The notes under the pieces were generated by a model that worked only from the letters and a program-made list of their open reading frames with translations, did not search any database and was not told the DNA's origin. From Candidatus Heimdallarchaeota archaeon (lineage in GTDB: Archaea > Asgardarchaeota > Heimdallarchaeia > Heimdallarchaeales > Heimdallarchaeaceae): a DNA stretch of 64,000 nucleotides. Positions 18,287 to 26,961 of this stretch are shown here, piece by piece (within the stretch, counting starts at the first letter, position 1; each line of letters begins with the position of its first letter). The stretch spans positions 1-64,000 of the forward strand of contig JAHLWR010000009.1 of NCBI GenBank assembly GCA_019057815.1. The letters run 5' to 3'. The translations under genes and the position numbers were made by a program.

Positions 18287-19294
18287 TCATAAAGAGTATA
18301 TTTTAACAATTCCAAATTGCTTATTCCAATCATCATCGTTATAAATTCTTAGTGAATAATGTTTTGTTATAACCTTCGTATGAATGAAAAAAACCTGTTT
18401 ACTCAGTTTTTCAGCTAGTTTCACTTCGTCAAAAACACCTCTTCCCACAAAATATCTTCCATCTACTTCTAATGCTGAAAAAACGATTATATCTGCATTG
18501 CGAACGAAATTCTTACATTCATTCATTATCTCTCTTCCTGGCTTATTTTCCCATTCTTTAGTGTATTCAGATGAATTAATAATTGTTGATTTTCCATAAA
18601 TGTTTGTTATTATTTTCAATTCTCTTTTTTCTTGTCTTGTTCCATAGATCTGCATGGAATGGGAATAGTATATCTTTGGAGTGAAATCGTACTCTCCTCT
18701 TATCCATAGTTCTAGAAGTATGCATGAAGCATAAAACGAATCATAGCTTGCTCTATGGAATCCTTTCTCTTCTATCTTTAGAGCCAGTTCTTGATTATTT
18801 TTTAAAATGGTAGATTTTTTGCTTACAATGTTTCTTTTTGCATTGTGTAGACTTACAAGTTTGACCTTATTATCTTTAAAAGAAAGTTTGAGATATTCTG
18901 ACGCTGAGATCATTATACAAGGAGCAAATTTAGTATTGCTTTTTTCTTCATTAATATTCCAAATTTCATGTTTAAGGAATTTCTCAAAATCAAACTTAAT
19001 GTTAAATGAAGTAACGTACCTATTCTGAAGGATTCTTCTGACTTCTAGAACAACAGTTTCAATGTCCTTTTCAGTTTCTTGAATTTTCTGAAGTGTAATA
19101 TCTGTATTTTGAAAAATCCAAGAATTGCGTAAACCCTCGTCCCAACGTTCTACATCGTAGTGAATCAAAGATTGATAGATTAGTTTAATTCTATTATTTT
19201 GCAAGTCAACCTTCATAACTGCAATCTCTACAACATAATCATCAAGATAACCCTTGAGTCCTGTAGTTTCAAGATCAACAACGAAGATTTCCAT
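18287..19294 (-). CDS. DEDDh exonuclease fused to a deoxyribosyltransferase-like domain
   Basis: 335 residues in two parts. Residues 1-200 form a DnaQ-type 3'-5' exonuclease with the catalytic set D7 and E9 (VVDLETTGL), D102 (FNIKFDFEKF), H180 and D185 (FHRASYDSFYAS). Residues 205-335 (IYYSHSMQIYGTRQEKREL, ADIIVFSALE, FVGRGVFDEVKLAEKL, KQVFFI) have the pattern of the nucleoside 2-deoxyribosyltransferase-like fold, found in archaea as small stand-alone proteins. The second assignment is inferred. Such a fusion suggests processing of nucleic-acid ends or modified nucleotides. Monocistronic; divergent from the genes at 19.8 kb. Confidence 0.7.
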   Translation of the reverse strand: MEIFVVDLETTGLKGYLDDYVVEIAVMKVDLQNNRIKLIYQSLIHYDVERWDEGLRNSWIFQNTDITLQKIQETEKDIETVVLEVRRILQNRYVTSFNIKFDFEKFLKHEIWNINEEKSNTKFAPCIMISASEYLKLSFKDNKVKLVSLHNAKRNIVSKKSTILKNNQELALKIEEKGFHRASYDSFYASCILLELWIRGEYDFTPKIYYSHSMQIYGTRQEKRELKIITNIYGKSTIINSSEYTKEWENKPGREIMNECKNFVRNADIIVFSALEVDGRYFVGRGVFDEVKLAEKLSKQVFFIHTKVITKHYSLRIYNDDDWNKQFGIVKIYSL

Positions 19295-19572
19295 AGAATC
19301 AAGTACTCTATAGATTGTTGGTATTTAAATTATATCAGTTTGAGAAGATTCCTTTTAAGAATAAAATAAGCATTGACAAATGGTTATAATAATAGAAAAG
19401 CGATAATAGCAGTATAAATAACCTCAAAACAATGGAGAGTAACACCAACCTGAAATAAAAGCTCTTTAATTTTTTTTCACATTTCATGGTTGAAACTTAA
19501 TTAAAGTAGTTTATCAACAATTTTCCTCGTACTTAACTAATTTTTTAAATGTCATATTTGTAAATTGCTTTA

Positions 19573-19719
19573 GTGAATAAAGTGGAAATTAATCGAAGAG
19601 GATACAATAAGATTGCATCTAAGTACAATGAGGAAAGAAATATCTACAACAATTCTAAAGACTTAGATTATTTCCTTGTAATTATTTTTGGAAAAACACT
19701 TATTTATATTTCATTTTAG
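19573..19719 (+). pseudogene. Truncated duplicate of the methyltransferase gene start
   Basis: From about 19548 the sequence repeats the upstream region and first 35 or so codons of the methyltransferase at 20511, with a matching GTG start and MNKVEINRRGYNKIASKYNE. After the DYF/EYF position about 13 bases are lost. The frame then runs into unrelated sequence (CCTTGTAAT still matches briefly) and stops at 19717. No SAM-binding motif is left, so it is a broken gene. With the intact gene it flanks a toxin-antitoxin pair. Confidence 0.85.
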
Positions 19720-19823
19720 TATAAATAAGCATTATCGATATATCACATGAAACAAAAAAAACAAAAGCTTAAAGATAAAAGTTAAAACAATGTTAAAACA
19801 TATTATTATTGGTGAGATAAAAA

Positions 19824-20030
19824 TTGAGTCAGACAAATGAATTTCTTAAAAAAATCTATAAAGTGTTAACAACAGTAAGGGAAGACATGGATGATATAAA
19901 ATCACTGCTTATTCAAGAGGTAGAACCTACAGAAGAAGAAGAAAAGGAGATTTTAGAAGGTTTGAAAGAAATTAAGGATGGAAAAACAGAATTATGGAAC
20001 AGTGTTAAAAAAGAACTCGAATCAAACTGA
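19824..20030 (+). CDS. Antitoxin-like partner of the RelE/ParE toxin
   Basis: A 68-residue acidic helical protein (KKIYKVLTTVREDMDDIKS, then PTEEEEKEILEGLKEIKDGK). It starts at TTG 19824 with GGTGAG at 19811-19816 as ribosome site. Helical, EEE-rich small proteins of this type directly precede RelE-like toxins in many archaea and neutralise them. No DNA-binding N-terminal motif is evident. The call rests on size, charge and position, 49 bases upstream of the toxin gene. Confidence 0.6.
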   Translation: MSQTNEFLKKIYKVLTTVREDMDDIKSLLIQEVEPTEEEEKEILEGLKEIKDGKTELWNSVKKELESN

Positions 20031-20079
20031 GTCTATAATTGACCTGAGTGTATAAGTTAAATAATAGAGGTATTCTATT

Positions 20080-20343
20080 TTGATAAAAATTAAAATAACT
20101 GAAAAAGCAAAGAGACAAATAAAAAAAATAAATAAAGAAGAATTGAAAATAATTGAAGATTTGCTTGAGTTTCTTGAAATTTCAGCTTTTCCAAGAGGAT
20201 ATGATATAAAAAAGATGAAGAGTTATGAAAAAGAGAATATTTATCGTATAAGATCTGGAAATTATCGTATTTTATATACAGTAGTTTCTAATGAGGAAAT
20301 AGTAATATTGTCAATTGCTCCCAGAAAGTCAGTATATAAATAA
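20080..20343 (+). CDS. relE: RelE/ParE-family toxin
   Basis: An 87-residue protein with the typical RelE order: N-terminal strand IKIKITEKAKRQIKKI, two helices, the basic strand YRIRSGNYRILYTVV and the closing strand IVILSIAPRKSVY. The arginines in YRIRSGNYRI and the C-terminal R-x-x-x-Y pattern (RKSVY) match residues used by ribosome-dependent mRNA interferases; a gyrase-targeting ParE role cannot be excluded. It starts at TTG 20080. Together with the preceding antitoxin-like gene it forms a cassette inserted between two copies of the methyltransferase 5' end. Confidence 0.82.
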   Translation: MIKIKITEKAKRQIKKINKEELKIIEDLLEFLEISAFPRGYDIKKMKSYEKENIYRIRSGNYRILYTVVSNEEIVILSIAPRKSVYK

Positions 20344-20510
20344 ACTAATGGGATTATTTGAAAAAGATTTTGCTCCATTTTTTATCCTTTTCTCCTATTA
20401 AACAAAACTGAGTTGAAGTATTCTTCAACAAAAATATTCGTTTGTCAAACTATCTTATCACCTTCTCATCTTTAAAAAGATTTTAAATGTCATATTTGTA
20501 AATTGTTTAA

Positions 20511-21110
20511 GTGAATAAGGTGGAAATTAATAAAAGAGGATACAATAAGATTGCATCTAAATATAATGAGGAAAGAAGTATCTACAACAATTCTAAAGAA
20601 TTAGAGTATTTTCTTCAACTTCTTCCTTGTAATGCGAAAGTATTAGATGTAGGTTGTGGAGCTGGAGTTCCTGTTGCTCAATTTCTAGTAGCAAATGGAT
20701 GCAATGTTATAGGCATTGACATTTCTGCTAATATGTTGGAACTCGCCAAAAAACAAGTACCTGAAGCTAAATTCATAGAACAAGACATGATCCAACCAAT
20801 CTTTCCAAATGAATCATTCGATGGAATTATTTCTCTTTATGCCATCTTCCATGTTGCTAAAGAAGAACATCTGTCACTTTTCCAGAATTTCTATAGAATC
20901 TTAAAAAAACGTGGAATTTTGCACTTTTGCCTCAGTACATCTGCGAATGAAGGTACTGATTTCATGTATGATGCAGAACTATTTTGGAGTAATTATTCGC
21001 CTGAAAAATCGATTTCATTGGTTAAACAAGCGGGATTTAAAATACTCTCTGATGAAATCCTAAATAGAGGAAATGAAGAACAAAATTGGGTATTTGCGCA
21101 GAAGAAATGA
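20511..21110 (+). CDS. SAM-dependent class I methyltransferase
   Basis: A 199-residue methyltransferase with motif I VLDVGCGAGVPVAQFL (about 44-59), the acidic post-I residue in NVIGIDISANMLELA, FIEQDMIQP and SFDGIISLYAIFHV (motifs II/III), and HLSLFQNFYRILKKRGIL. This is the Methyltransf_11/25 type acting on small molecules or proteins; the substrate is unknown. Start is GTG at 20511. The 5' region is duplicated at 19548-19700. The stop lies 17 bases from the convergent kinase stop. Confidence 0.85.
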   Translation: MNKVEINKRGYNKIASKYNEERSIYNNSKELEYFLQLLPCNAKVLDVGCGAGVPVAQFLVANGCNVIGIDISANMLELAKKQVPEAKFIEQDMIQPIFPNESFDGIISLYAIFHVAKEEHLSLFQNFYRILKKRGILHFCLSTSANEGTDFMYDAELFWSNYSPEKSISLVKQAGFKILSDEILNRGNEEQNWVFAQKK

Positions 21111-21126
21111 TAAATGTTTCAAATAA

Positions 21127-22959
21127 TTAATTCTGAGGTATACTAATTATAAATGAAGTTGTCTTTTCTGTTGTTTCTAATCTAAGTTCCCAACCATGAG
21201 CTTCTACATATTTTTTAGCTATTATGAGTCCAATACCTGATCTTTTCTTCGTTGAGTATCCACGTTTGAATATTTTTTCAAGGTTTTCTTCTGGAATCAC
21301 ATCACCATCATTAATTATTAAAATTTCTAACTTCTCTTCAAAAATTCGCTTTTTTATTTCAATCTTTTTTGGATTTGCGTGAATCACTGCATTATCTAGA
21401 AGATTTTTGAGAGCTCGTGAAAGCTTATCAGGATCACAAATCACTTCTGATAGTTTTTCAAGATTGCAAACGATTGAATCTGGAATACTCAATTTTACTA
21501 TCTTCGCAAATAGTTCATTTAAATCTATTTTTTCTTTCTTTTCGATTTGATGTTCCATTTGAATGAAATCAAAAGAACTAGTAGTAAACTCTCTGAGGAA
21601 CTCTATTTGATTTAGAATTTTCTTTATATATGATTTATCATAATCTTCGTCAAGAATATTCGCATAACCTTCTATAATAGAAAGGCTATTTGTTATGTCA
21701 TGAGCCAAGAAACTTGAAAAATCCTTTAGTTCTTCTTTTTGATTCTTCAGTTCACTTTCTATTTCTTTATATCTTGAAACATCAACAAAAGTAATGAAAA
21801 CCTGTGTAATTTCGCCATTATTTATAAATGGAACCATTTTGTATTCCAAATAACTAGCTTTTCCCCATTTCGACGTGTAAAACACTTCAGAAGTAACTTC
21901 TTGCTTTTTAGTTATGCATTGCTTTAGATGAGATGAAAAACTAACTTTTATTAAAAGAGGAAATGTTAATAGATTAATTTTTTTTGTTTCTTCTTTTGAA
22001 GGTGAACCGAGAAAACCAAGTGCATATTTATTAATATTATCAATGTTCCCGTCTAAATCACATGTCAGAATCCCAACAGGGCTTTCTTCGAATAGTGTTC
22101 TGAATCTCTTTTCACTTTCCAACAATTCCTTTTCATGTTGCTTTTGCTGTGAAATATCAACCATTATACCTCTCAAACCGATAGGTTGATTTTCATGAAT
22201 AATAACATTGGAGAAAATTAGAGAAGGGAAAGTAGATCCGTCTTTTCTCATAGCAAGAATTTCCAATGGAGGTGCATATCTTTCATCTATCAATTTTTGA
22301 AAAGTTTTCACTACTCTATCGTGGTATTCGGGAGAAACAATTTGTAGGGCGTTTATTCCTTGATTTATTTCATCAAGATCATAACCAAACTCTTTAAGAA
22401 AGAAATTATTCACGAAGGTTATATTCATTTCTTTGTCAAGCTCAAAAACAGTCTCTGGTAGCAATTCTGCAAATTCTCTAAATCTTCTTTCACTTATTAT
22501 CAAATCTTCTCCTACTCTTTTGTGGTCAACTACTTTTTGAATAATATGATAGAGTTCTCTGAATTGACTTTCAGGTTCTCCCTCTTTCTTAATATAATAG
22601 TCTGCTCCTAGATTTAGAGCCCTTATCGCAACCTCTTCCCTCCCTCGCCCTGTGAATATAATAAAAGGGATTTCCGATTTTTGAGTTTTTAATTTACTGA
22701 GAAGTTCAAGTCCATCCATTCTTGGCATTTGGTAATCACAAACAATAACATCGATATTATTAGCATCTACTACATCTAGAACTTGTTCAGAATCAGATAT
22801 ATTACTAATATCTACCTTTCCTTCACTAATTTGTTCTAGAAACTTCTTTGTCAGAAATAGAAAATCCTTATCGTCATCTATATGTAAAATTCTAAGGGTT
22901 TCGCTTTGTGATTTGATATTATTATCTTCTTTTGCAGAATTCAGATTTTTTTGGTCCAT
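21127..22959 (-). CDS. Hybrid sensor: receiver-PAS-PAS-histidine kinase
   Basis: 610 residues, no membrane helix, so cytoplasmic. The receiver domain (about 22-142) has ILHIDDD, phospho-acceptor D75 in VIVCDYQMPRMDG, and K124. Two PAS domains follow (about 155-275 and 282-400; FRTLFEESPVGILTCDLDGN opens the second). The kinase core has H420 in FLAHDITNSLSIIEG, N-box LKNLLDNAVIHA, NDGDVIPEENLEKIF and KRSGIGLIIAKKYVEAHG. The receiver at the N-terminus suggests control by another kinase. No DNA-binding output or adjacent regulator gene is present, so the target is unknown. Confidence 0.9.
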   Translation of the reverse strand: MDQKNLNSAKEDNNIKSQSETLRILHIDDDKDFLFLTKKFLEQISEGKVDISNISDSEQVLDVVDANNIDVIVCDYQMPRMDGLELLSKLKTQKSEIPFIIFTGRGREEVAIRALNLGADYYIKKEGEPESQFRELYHIIQKVVDHKRVGEDLIISERRFREFAELLPETVFELDKEMNITFVNNFFLKEFGYDLDEINQGINALQIVSPEYHDRVVKTFQKLIDERYAPPLEILAMRKDGSTFPSLIFSNVIIHENQPIGLRGIMVDISQQKQHEKELLESEKRFRTLFEESPVGILTCDLDGNIDNINKYALGFLGSPSKEETKKINLLTFPLLIKVSFSSHLKQCITKKQEVTSEVFYTSKWGKASYLEYKMVPFINNGEITQVFITFVDVSRYKEIESELKNQKEELKDFSSFLAHDITNSLSIIEGYANILDEDYDKSYIKKILNQIEFLREFTTSSFDFIQMEHQIEKKEKIDLNELFAKIVKLSIPDSIVCNLEKLSEVICDPDKLSRALKNLLDNAVIHANPKKIEIKKRIFEEKLEILIINDGDVIPEENLEKIFKRGYSTKKRSGIGLIIAKKYVEAHGWELRLETTEKTTSFIISIPQN

Positions 22960-23192
22960 AATTGAACAACATTTATTTTATTAATGAATTGTATCTATTT
23001 ACCCTTAATAAATGATTTGAGAAAAAACCAATAGACATATCGAATTAATAATAACTAATTTTGATTACTACCTATCTACGAATGCTTAATTTAGAAAGAT
23101 TAAATATTTGAGTAAGGATTAAAACTGCTATACTAGAATCCCTTCCTGTGTATATCACTGATTGCTGAATTTTTTTTCTATTACTTTGTTCT

Positions 23193-24149
23193 TTATGTAG
23201 GAGTAGTTCTTACAAGATAAGGGTCATAAATTGTTACAAATTCTAATTTTTCTACTTCCAGAAAATCGTTTGCGATCAAATCTCTAATTGCTGAAATATA
23301 AAATGGTAGTGAAAGCATTTGTGATAGACTCTTTAATATCTCCTCATACACTTCCAAAAGCGTCATTTTTTCATTATTTTCACACAATCTAAGAATAGAA
23401 TTGTAAATTCGGTGGTTGTTTACAGGTTTATTTGGGAATATTGATTTCCATTGTATTCCTTGAAGATCTTCTTGTGAAAATTTCGATATTGTAAGACTTG
23501 TTGTTAAATGCAAAAGTAAGTCAAGTTCCAATGTCTCTCTTTCTATCGGTTCATAACTTAGCCAATAGTCTAGATATGTTGGAATATATTTATAGATATT
23601 TTCATCCAAAAATTCTAACGACTCTAGGTATTTACTAAGAATTTCTAACCATTTCTTTGTTACAGTTTTTTCTAGTTCTTCACAATATAAAGCTTCAATT
23701 TCAATAAATTCCATTGGAGAATTTACTGTTATTATTATTCCTTCTTCCTTTAAACCTATTACACACACACAATTTCTTAGAGAGTCTTTAATTTTTATTT
23801 TCCTAAGATTAAAAGCTCCAAAATCACTAGTCGGTTCTATTTTTTTAACTTTCAATTCGGTTTTTTTCGGAGTAGGGATTGAGAAAATATCCTTTTTTGG
23901 TTCTTTCTCTTCTTTTCTTTCTCTTGGAGAATCTAAGACTACTTGAGATCTTACAGAATATGAAACATCAACACAAAGAACATTAGCTACTAATTTCTTG
24001 TCTTTACAAGTATGAACATCAATATATTCTACATATCCTTGTATATCCACTTTCTCTTTTTTTAGTGCAGGAGGGATTAACATAAGGCGTATTTTATGGC
24101 ATTTATTGCATTGATATTCAATTTTTGACCTTGAATCTGAAGGAATCAA
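23193..24149 (-). CDS. Uncharacterised protein with N-terminal zinc-binding motif
   Basis: 318 residues from a TTG start. A CxxC pair in YQCNKCHKIRLMLIP (about 13-27), with later HTCKDKKLVANVLCVDV, suggests a metal-binding strand-rich head (1-70). A charged linker follows (about 75-110), then a strand-rich middle (IKDSLRNCVCVIGLKEEGIII, about 120-165) and a helical C-terminal half. No family recognised. Monocistronic. Confidence 0.6.
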   Translation of the reverse strand: MIPSDSRSKIEYQCNKCHKIRLMLIPPALKKEKVDIQGYVEYIDVHTCKDKKLVANVLCVDVSYSVRSQVVLDSPRERKEEKEPKKDIFSIPTPKKTELKVKKIEPTSDFGAFNLRKIKIKDSLRNCVCVIGLKEEGIIITVNSPMEFIEIEALYCEELEKTVTKKWLEILSKYLESLEFLDENIYKYIPTYLDYWLSYEPIERETLELDLLLHLTTSLTISKFSQEDLQGIQWKSIFPNKPVNNHRIYNSILRLCENNEKMTLLEVYEEILKSLSQMLSLPFYISAIRDLIANDFLEVEKLEFVTIYDPYLVRTTPT

Positions 24150-24270
24150 AATTAAACCTCTTATGTTCTCCTAATAAACAAACCAACTTGTGATTTATTT
24201 ACTTTTTTGAAGCGTCAATTATACTTAACCTTATTCTAAGAGAATATTATAAATGAAAAAAAATCTTTAT

Positions 24271-25938
24271 TTATTCTTCTTCCTTTTCAGCTTGCTCTTC
24301 TTCTTTCTTTTCAGCCTTAAGAACATTATATATTCCCCCCAGTTCTTTGAGTCTCTTCTTAACATCAAAATCTTCGTAATTCATGACCTTCTCAGCTCTT
24401 TGTTTCGCCATATGAGTTTCAAGTTTATCTAATTTGTCAAAATAAGAGCGTTTTCTTTCCACACGTTCATCTCTTTTCTTTTGTTCGAAAGAGAGTGTTT
24501 TAAAGTCTAATCTGGATTTGATGAATTCTTTTAAAGTCATTTTAGTTTGATCAAGTTTTATATTAATTAGAACATATACTGCTACAAGTTCCATTAAAAT
24601 CGTGCAAATAGCAATAATCAGCTTAAAAACTAAAGGACTCATATCAGTTATAGCTCTGTCTGCTCCCCAAGCAATTCCATATGAAATTAAAGCAAAAACA
24701 GAAGGAAGTAAGATAAACATGAAGGCTAAGTCTATCAGTAAATTAGTGAATTTAAACCCTCTCTCTAAAAAGAAAAGTAGAATATAATTTGTAATTAAAA
24801 ACGCAGAAATTAGTCCTATTCCAATATAACCGTAGATTTTAAGAGTTATATTATCTGATAACACTGAGACAATTATGAATGCTATTAATGAAGTATATAG
24901 CAATACTTGTTGAATGATTTTTTCTGAAGTAAATTTTTTCCTTTCGGCTTTTTCAGAGTACATTTTTCCAACGCTAATAACTGGTATATCTTTAATTTGT
25001 GGCAGTGGCGCTGGTTTTGCAGCTTCTTTAAATTCTCCTACTTTGACAGCTTCTGCTATTGCTTTTTCTTTTATGGTTTTTTCAACTTTATATTTCTCTT
25101 CTAAAACAGCTGCTGTAGGAACTTCAGCTTCCTCTTGTTTTTCTTTCAATCTATCTAAAAAAGAAACTGAAGATTGTCTTTCTTTCCATTTCTGTTCAGC
25201 TACATCTTTACGATATCTAACAACCCAAGAATCAGCTAGTGTAAAGGGTTGAAGATTTTGTTTTATAATAAAACTTCGGATTATCAAGGTATCAGTTATT
25301 AACTTTATACCTACAAGGAGTAACAAAAATGTGTTTCCAATTCCATTGAAATAAAATAGTGTATCTACAAAATTTACATCTTGTGCTAATCCCGCAATAT
25401 TTGCTAAAACAGACATAACTATAGCATAAAAAGCATACAAATAATAAATAATACTACCTACTTTTATTTCCCACAATTTTTTGATTTTGAGTAGTGCTTT
25501 GTTTAATTTATAAAAACCAATAACTCTTCCAAAAGCTGTTGCAATTAGAGCAATAGGAGCTATTAAAGGCCATCCTAGAGTGAAGAAATTGACAATAGTA
25601 ATGATTGTGAATATAAGAAGCCATTTTTTAGCTTGTTTACCAACAACTATGATATGATCTTCACCATAATCAGCGGTAATTTTACCAATACCGAAAGCTA
25701 TAGGAATCAAACTCACAGTCAATATTAAATACAATAAATATCCAATGTAAGCCCCAGATCTTGACCAAAATACCATATATTCATCATAGAAAATAAGCAC
25801 TCCTACGATCATGAAAAACAAACTTCCTGCTATAAGTAATAAAGAAGAAACGTTAACAGGTTTTTGAAAGAATTCCTTCTTGCTTCTTGACTCTGAATCT
25901 GATGTTTGCACTTCTGCAGGAACTATATTTTCACTCAT
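24271..25938 (-). CDS. Uncharacterised multi-helix membrane protein with cytoplasmic charged regions
   Basis: About 555 residues. There are roughly six membrane helices in the first 250 residues, a charged cytoplasmic segment (KEKQEEAEVPTAAVLEEKYK), four more helices, and a long helical tail ending in KAEKKEEEQAEKEEE. The frame is open up to 25995, but the ATG at 25938 (MSENIVPAEVQTSD) gives a hydrophilic start and is preferred. The likely promoter lies in the 25940-26074 gap shared with the divergent ECF operon. Nothing identifies a transporter or enzyme. Confidence 0.6.
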   Translation of the reverse strand: MSENIVPAEVQTSDSESRSKKEFFQKPVNVSSLLLIAGSLFFMIVGVLIFYDEYMVFWSRSGAYIGYLLYLILTVSLIPIAFGIGKITADYGEDHIIVVGKQAKKWLLIFTIITIVNFFTLGWPLIAPIALIATAFGRVIGFYKLNKALLKIKKLWEIKVGSIIYYLYAFYAIVMSVLANIAGLAQDVNFVDTLFYFNGIGNTFLLLLVGIKLITDTLIIRSFIIKQNLQPFTLADSWVVRYRKDVAEQKWKERQSSVSFLDRLKEKQEEAEVPTAAVLEEKYKVEKTIKEKAIAEAVKVGEFKEAAKPAPLPQIKDIPVISVGKMYSEKAERKKFTSEKIIQQVLLYTSLIAFIIVSVLSDNITLKIYGYIGIGLISAFLITNYILLFFLERGFKFTNLLIDLAFMFILLPSVFALISYGIAWGADRAITDMSPLVFKLIIAICTILMELVAVYVLINIKLDQTKMTLKEFIKSRLDFKTLSFEQKKRDERVERKRSYFDKLDKLETHMAKQRAEKVMNYEDFDVKKRLKELGGIYNVLKAEKKEEEQAEKEEE

Positions 25939-26038
25939 CAAAAAGGAATTACTTGATACTCTTATAAACCTAGTTAAACAAGAAAAACTAAACATATGAA
26001 CTTGTAGATTTAAGTCAATATGATGTTCTTACACCAAA

Positions 26039-26050
26039 AGATATTTAATA
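26039..26050 (+). promoter_or_regulatory. TATA box of the ECF transporter operon
   Basis: AGATATTTAATA lies about 26 bases upstream of the middle of the tandem palindromes, which places the transcription start within them. Confidence 0.5.
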
Positions 26051-26061
26051 TCATGAAAGTC

Positions 26062-26097
26062 TACAAGTACAATCTTGTATACAAGTACAATCTTGTA
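26062..26097 (+). promoter_or_regulatory. Two tandem 18-bp palindromes, probable operator
   Basis: TACAAGTACAATCTTGTA occurs twice back to back (26062-26079 and 26080-26097). Each copy has inverted arms TACAAG/CTTGTA around a 6-base centre. They sit between the TATA box and the start codon of the ECF transporter operon, where a bound repressor would block transcription. The regulator is unknown. Confidence 0.65.
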
Positions 26098-26107
26098 TAC
26101 ATTCGAA

Positions 26108-26935
26108 GTGGTGGTTAAAATTTCAGAAGAATTCTCTTTGAGAGAGCATATAGCTCGAGATGTTTTATCGATTAGAGGAGTAAGTCTAATGGCTACTTTT
26201 GTAGGATTGGTTTTCTTATCTACTTCCTTATTTTATATCGCGATTGCGTCTTCAACAGGTTTCTTCAATTTGGGTGAAGTATTCATCTTTCTTGCAGCAT
26301 TTATCGGAGGTCCCATAACTGGAGCTGTTGCTGGAGGCGTAGGAGCATCTTTAGCTGATTTAGCTCTAGGTTATGGCATTTTCGCACCTGCAACTTTAGT
26401 ACTTAAAGCAGCAGAAGGATTTGTGGCTGGATATTTATTCTTTCTAGCTAAGAAGGTGAGAAAATCTATTAAATTCACCTTTTTATCTTTAATTACTACT
26501 TTTCTACTAGGTTTTTCAGTTTACTTTGTTCATCTTTCATTTGATTTTGGAGTCGATTTTTATGGAGCTAAATCATTCGAATTTTCAATTCCTGGTTTTG
26601 TACTTCTATTGATCGCCATGGTTCTAAGTAGTCTACTTTGGATTGCTGCCTTAATTTTTGAGGAAAAGGGAGACATGGCTATTTCATGCGTAATAGCTGG
26701 AAGTATCATTGTAGTAGGTTATTTCTTGTATGAAATCTCTATAATAGATATTCCTATTGCTGGTGCTATAATTGAGATTCCTTTCAATATCGCTCAAGTA
26801 TTATTCGGGTTGGCAACAGCTATACCAATAGTCATGTATCTTCGTGATTTGGGCATAATAAAGCAAGAAAAGGGTATAGAGAAAGATAGTTCAGTGAAAT
26901 CTTCAGAAGAACTCGAAAAATCTGATAAAAAATAA
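26108..26935 (+). CDS. ECF transporter substrate-binding (S) component
   Basis: About 275 residues with six or more membrane helices. FFNLGEVFIFLAAFIGGPITGAVAGGVGASLADL is characteristic of ECF S-components and related vitamin transporters, followed by PATLVLKAAEGFVAGYLFF. The frame is open from a TTG at 26075, but that codon lies inside the operator palindromes; one of the adjacent GTG codons at 26108/26111 is a better start. It binds the vitamin or metal precursor and works with the fused ATPase and EcfT encoded just downstream. The substrate is not evident. Confidence 0.75.
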   Translation: MVVKISEEFSLREHIARDVLSIRGVSLMATFVGLVFLSTSLFYIAIASSTGFFNLGEVFIFLAAFIGGPITGAVAGGVGASLADLALGYGIFAPATLVLKAAEGFVAGYLFFLAKKVRKSIKFTFLSLITTFLLGFSVYFVHLSFDFGVDFYGAKSFEFSIPGFVLLLIAMVLSSLLWIAALIFEEKGDMAISCVIAGSIIVVGYFLYEISIIDIPIAGAIIEIPFNIAQVLFGLATAIPIVMYLRDLGIIKQEKGIEKDSSVKSSEELEKSDKK

Positions 26936-26961
26936 TCTATCTCCCTACTAAAGGTGAAACA

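Noticed and set aside
26075-26107. Upstream TTG start for the ECF S component
   Set aside because: It would put the start codon inside the operator palindromes and add residues that are just the repeat translated; the GTG codons at 26108/26111 are more plausible.
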